Source: Clostridium ragsdalei P11
Lineage (GTDB): Bacteria; Bacillota; Clostridia; Clostridiales; Clostridiaceae
Assembly: GCF_001675165.1 (NCBI RefSeq)
Contig: NZ_LROS01000025.1
Span: 1 to 44,707, forward strand
Length of the DNA stretch: 44,707 nt
Reading direction: 5' to 3'
Part shown: positions 42,566 to 44,707 of the stretch, piece after piece
How positions within the stretch are numbered: the first letter of the stretch is position 1
Layout: each line of letters starts with the position of its first letter
Made by a program: the position numbers and the translations under genes
Notes under the pieces: generated by a model
What the model was told of the DNA's origin: nothing
The model's database searches: none
Seen by the model: the letters and a program-made list of their open reading frames with translations, nothing else

Positions 42566-44677
42566 ATGGTACAACTTAATAGTATTAAGCTAAAAGTTAA
42601 AGAAGGCTTAGTTGAAGATTCTCGAAAAGGCATCATTCGCATGAATCGAGAAGATATGGAATTATTAGGATTGGATACGGGACAATTTGTAAATATCAAA
42701 GGAAAAAGAAATACTGTAGCAAAAGTTTATCCATCATTTAACGCCATTTATGGAATGCCTCTTATTCAAATGGATGGAATTATTAGAAGAAATGCTGGTA
42801 CGGGCATTGATGATATTGTAACTATTAGTAAAGCTGAAGTGAAAACAGCACGCAAAATAATGCTTTCTCCCATAGACACATTTTTCAAACCTAAAGAAGA
42901 TGATAAAAAGGAAATTAGAAATATGCTTAAGGGAATTCCAATGATTAGTGATGATGAATTGTCTTTAATGATCTTTGGACACAATGAAGTTGGGTTTTAT
43001 GTAAGTGGAACAGCACCATCTGGCCCAGTGAAAATAGATGAAAAAACTGATCTTATTTTTGTAGAAGGGGAGCTTGGAGATGTACGAGCAAGAGTTACAT
43101 ATGAAGATATAGGAGGTTTAAACAAAGAAGTTAAAAAAATAAGAGAAATTGTAGAACTTCCTTTTAAATATCCAAGTATATTCAAAAAATTAGGATTTGA
43201 AGCACCAAAAGGCATTTTGCTTTACGGGCCTCCAGGTACAGGAAAAACTTTAATAGCTAAAGCCATAGCATCAGAGACGAAAGCTCATTTTATTCATGTA
43301 AATGGTCCTGAAATAATAAATAAGTTTTATGGTGAAAGCGAAGCAAAAATTAGAGAAATATTTAAGGAAGCTAAAAGTAGAGCGCCAAGTATAATTTTTC
43401 TTGATGAACTTGATTCAATAGCACCAAGAAGAGAATATGTACATGGTGAAGTTGAAAAGAGAGTTGTAGCACAACTTCTGGCACTTATGGATGGTTTAGA
43501 GAGTCGAGGACAAGTTGTCGTAATCGGTGCTACCAATATACCTGATTCACTAGATCCTGCATTAAGGCGGGCAGGAAGATTTGATAAAGAAATTGCAATA
43601 ATGCCTCCAGATAAAAAAGGAAGATTCAAAATATTACAAATTCATACAAAGGGTATGCCTCTTGACGAAGATGTAAAATTAGAGGAGTTAGCTGATATTA
43701 CCTATGGATTTGTTGGATCAGATCTTTCAGCCTTATGTAAAGAAGCTGGTATGATAGCTTTACGTAATATATTATCGAAAGTTGGATTAGATGAAATACT
43801 TCCCCCATTTAAAGTTTCTATGGACAATTTTATTGAAGCTCTGCGAGAAATTCAACCTTCTTCTACTCGTGAATATTGTACAGAAGTCCCTGATGTAAAG
43901 TGGGAAAATATTGGAGGATTAGAAGAAGTTAAAGATACTTTAAAAACTTTAATAGAGCTTCCACTACATGATCTCAATTTATGCAAAGAATATAATTTTA
44001 CCCTCCCAAAAGGTATTTTATTGACAGGTCCCTCAGGTAGTGGAAAAACTTTACTTGCAAAAGCTGCTGGTAATTCTACAAAGGCAAACTTTATTACTAT
44101 AAGTGGACTTACTCTAGCATCTCATGGGATGGGGGAAGCTGAAAAGGTTTTACATGATATATTTATTAAAGCAAAACAAAGTTCTCCTTGTATTTTGTTT
44201 TTCGATGAAATCGATGCTATATGCAGCTACAGATCTAATTCAGCAAATAATTTATCAGATAGGCTTATAAGTCGTCTTATACTCGAATTTGATAACCTAG
44301 AAAAATCTAATGAAGTCATAGTATTAGCTGCTACAAATAGAATAAATCTAATTGATCCAGTTTTACTACGAGAAGGACGATTTGAATATATACTAGAAAT
44401 TCCGCTGCCAAATGTAGATGAGAGGGAGGCTATTTTAAAAATCCATTCTCAAAAGTTACCTATTTCAGAAAGTGTAGATTTTAGGCAATTAGCTGAAAAC
44501 ACCAAGGGAATGACTGGGGCAGAACTGGCTACTTTATGTCATAAATCTTCATTTATAGCACTTACACAAGCAATGAAGATAGGATTAAAGATTAAAATAG
44601 ATGATAAAATCTTTAATCAAGCCATTGCTGAGGTAAATCATAAAAAGAAATTTGAGGAGGTGATTGCCCCCAAATAG
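42566..44677 (+). CDS. Cdc48/VAT-like double AAA+ ATPase
   Basis: A 703-residue protein with the architecture of Cdc48/p97 and archaeal VAT, which unfold proteins for degradation or remodelling. The N-domain (about 1-175) has a double-psi barrel and a second lobe. Ring 1: [18 protein letters not shown], Walker A GPPGTGKT (221-228), Walker B FLDELD (about 278-283), GATN, arginine fingers in RRAGRFD. Ring 2: GPSGSGKT (488-495), FFDEID (about 545-550), [13 protein letters not shown]. Ring 1 has an aromatic pore loop (KFYGESE); ring 2 has SHGMGEAE, without the usual aromatic. No C-terminal HbYX proteasome tail is seen (it ends IAPK). ATG at 42566 has AAAGAGGTG nine bases upstream. Transfer from archaea is possible. 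The window ends 30 bases later. Confidence 0.92.
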   Translation: MVQLNSIKLKVKEGLVEDSRKGIIRMNREDMELLGLDTGQFVNIKGKRNTVAKVYPSFNAIYGMPLIQMDGIIRRNAGTGIDDIVTISKAEVKTARKIMLSPIDTFFKPKEDDKKEIRNMLKGIPMISDDELSLMIFGHNEVGFYVSGTAPSGPVKIDEKTDLIFVEGELGDVRARVTYEDIGGLNKEVKKIREIVELPFKYPSIFKKLGFEAPKGILLYGPPGTGKTLIAKAIASETKAHFIHVNGPEIINKFYGESEAKIREIFKEAKSRAPSIIFLDELDSIAPRREYVHGEVEKRVVAQLLALMDGLESRGQVVVIGATNIPDSLDPALRRAGRFDKEIAIMPPDKKGRFKILQIHTKGMPLDEDVKLEELADITYGFVGSDLSALCKEAGMIALRNILSKVGLDEILPPFKVSMDNFIEALREIQPSSTREYCTEVPDVKWENIGGLEEVKDTLKTLIELPLHDLNLCKEYNFTLPKGILLTGPSGSGKTLLAKAAGNSTKANFITISGLTLASHGMGEAEKVLHDIFIKAKQSSPCILFFDEIDAICSYRSNSANNLSDRLISRLILEFDNLEKSNEVIVLAATNRINLIDPVLLREGRFEYILEIPLPNVDEREAILKIHSQKLPISESVDFRQLAENTKGMTGAELATLCHKSSFIALTQAMKIGLKIKIDDKIFNQAIAEVNHKKKFEEVIAPK

Positions 44678-44707
44678 CAGCTTTACAGCTGTGTACATTA
44701 CCAAGTA

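Larger units (their letters stand above)
42357..42619 (+). repeat. Duplicate of the Cdc48-gene control region, copy 2 (functional copy)
   Basis: This is the counterpart of 41873-42060 and includes the intact operator, ribosome binding site (AAAGAGGTG, 42548-42556) and first codons of the gene. It is longer because a family C element (42463-42535) lies between operator and ribosome binding site. Confidence 0.8.

Overview
The window is low-GC, Firmicute-type DNA: A/T-rich codons, strong GGAGG ribosome binding sites, frequent TTG and GTG starts, spore-coat genes and a SCIFF ranthipeptide locus. Together these point to a solventogenic or acetogenic Clostridium (cluster I). I cannot fix the species from sequence alone; the ljungdahlii/kluyveri/carboxidivorans group is only my guess.

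Layout. At 1-1080 (minus) are the first codons of an unidentified gene and mltG. At 1373-2860 are a secreted metallo-beta-lactamase-fold protein and a BofC-like protein. From 3137 to 11773 runs a conserved clostridial core: ruvA-ruvB-queA-tgt-yajC, a TIGR04086 membrane protein, the 45-residue six-cysteine SCIFF peptide (too short for routine ORF calling), its radical SAM maturase, then secD-secF. From 11932 to 16149 come a short, degenerate RecJ-like DHH protein, apt, relA/spoT and dtd. From 16438 to 22281 come a small MBL hydrolase, hemZ, hisS and aspS, followed by a 6S RNA as in Bacillus. At 22515-25577 are smaller genes (DUF6483-like, hemolysin III, MEDS domain, cysteine cluster). At 25913-29938 are polA, coaE, a lytic transglycosylase and tRNA-Leu(GAG). 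From 30114 to 40728 the content is more accessory: esterase, FAD/Rieske oxidoreductase, two coat-type proteins, a decayed tRNA-Leu copy, a second 6S RNA, glf plus a glycosyltransferase, a PHP phosphatase, a VanW protein and a chemotaxis receptor. The window closes with a GntR/FCD regulator and an archaeal-style two-ring Cdc48 ATPase.

The intergenic DNA is unusually structured. Three families of dispersed palindromic elements occur: A, three copies with AGGCAT ends; B, four large snap-back palindromes with a TCGTACYTCA-like centre plus one centre-deleted copy; C, four copies with a GCTACGTCCCTGGATAAC-like block and long hairpins. The gap 17038-17715 is a B-C-B array.

The best candidate for an undescribed system is the right end. 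A GntR/FCD regulator gene is followed by two near-identical perfect palindromic operators (core TTGGTATACCGTATACCAA). The second lies before the Cdc48-like gene; the first lies before a decayed duplicate of that gene's leader and first codons. A family C element sits inside the functional leader. The ATPase keeps both Walker motif pairs but lacks an aromatic pore loop in ring 2, and any downstream partner is cut off by the window end.
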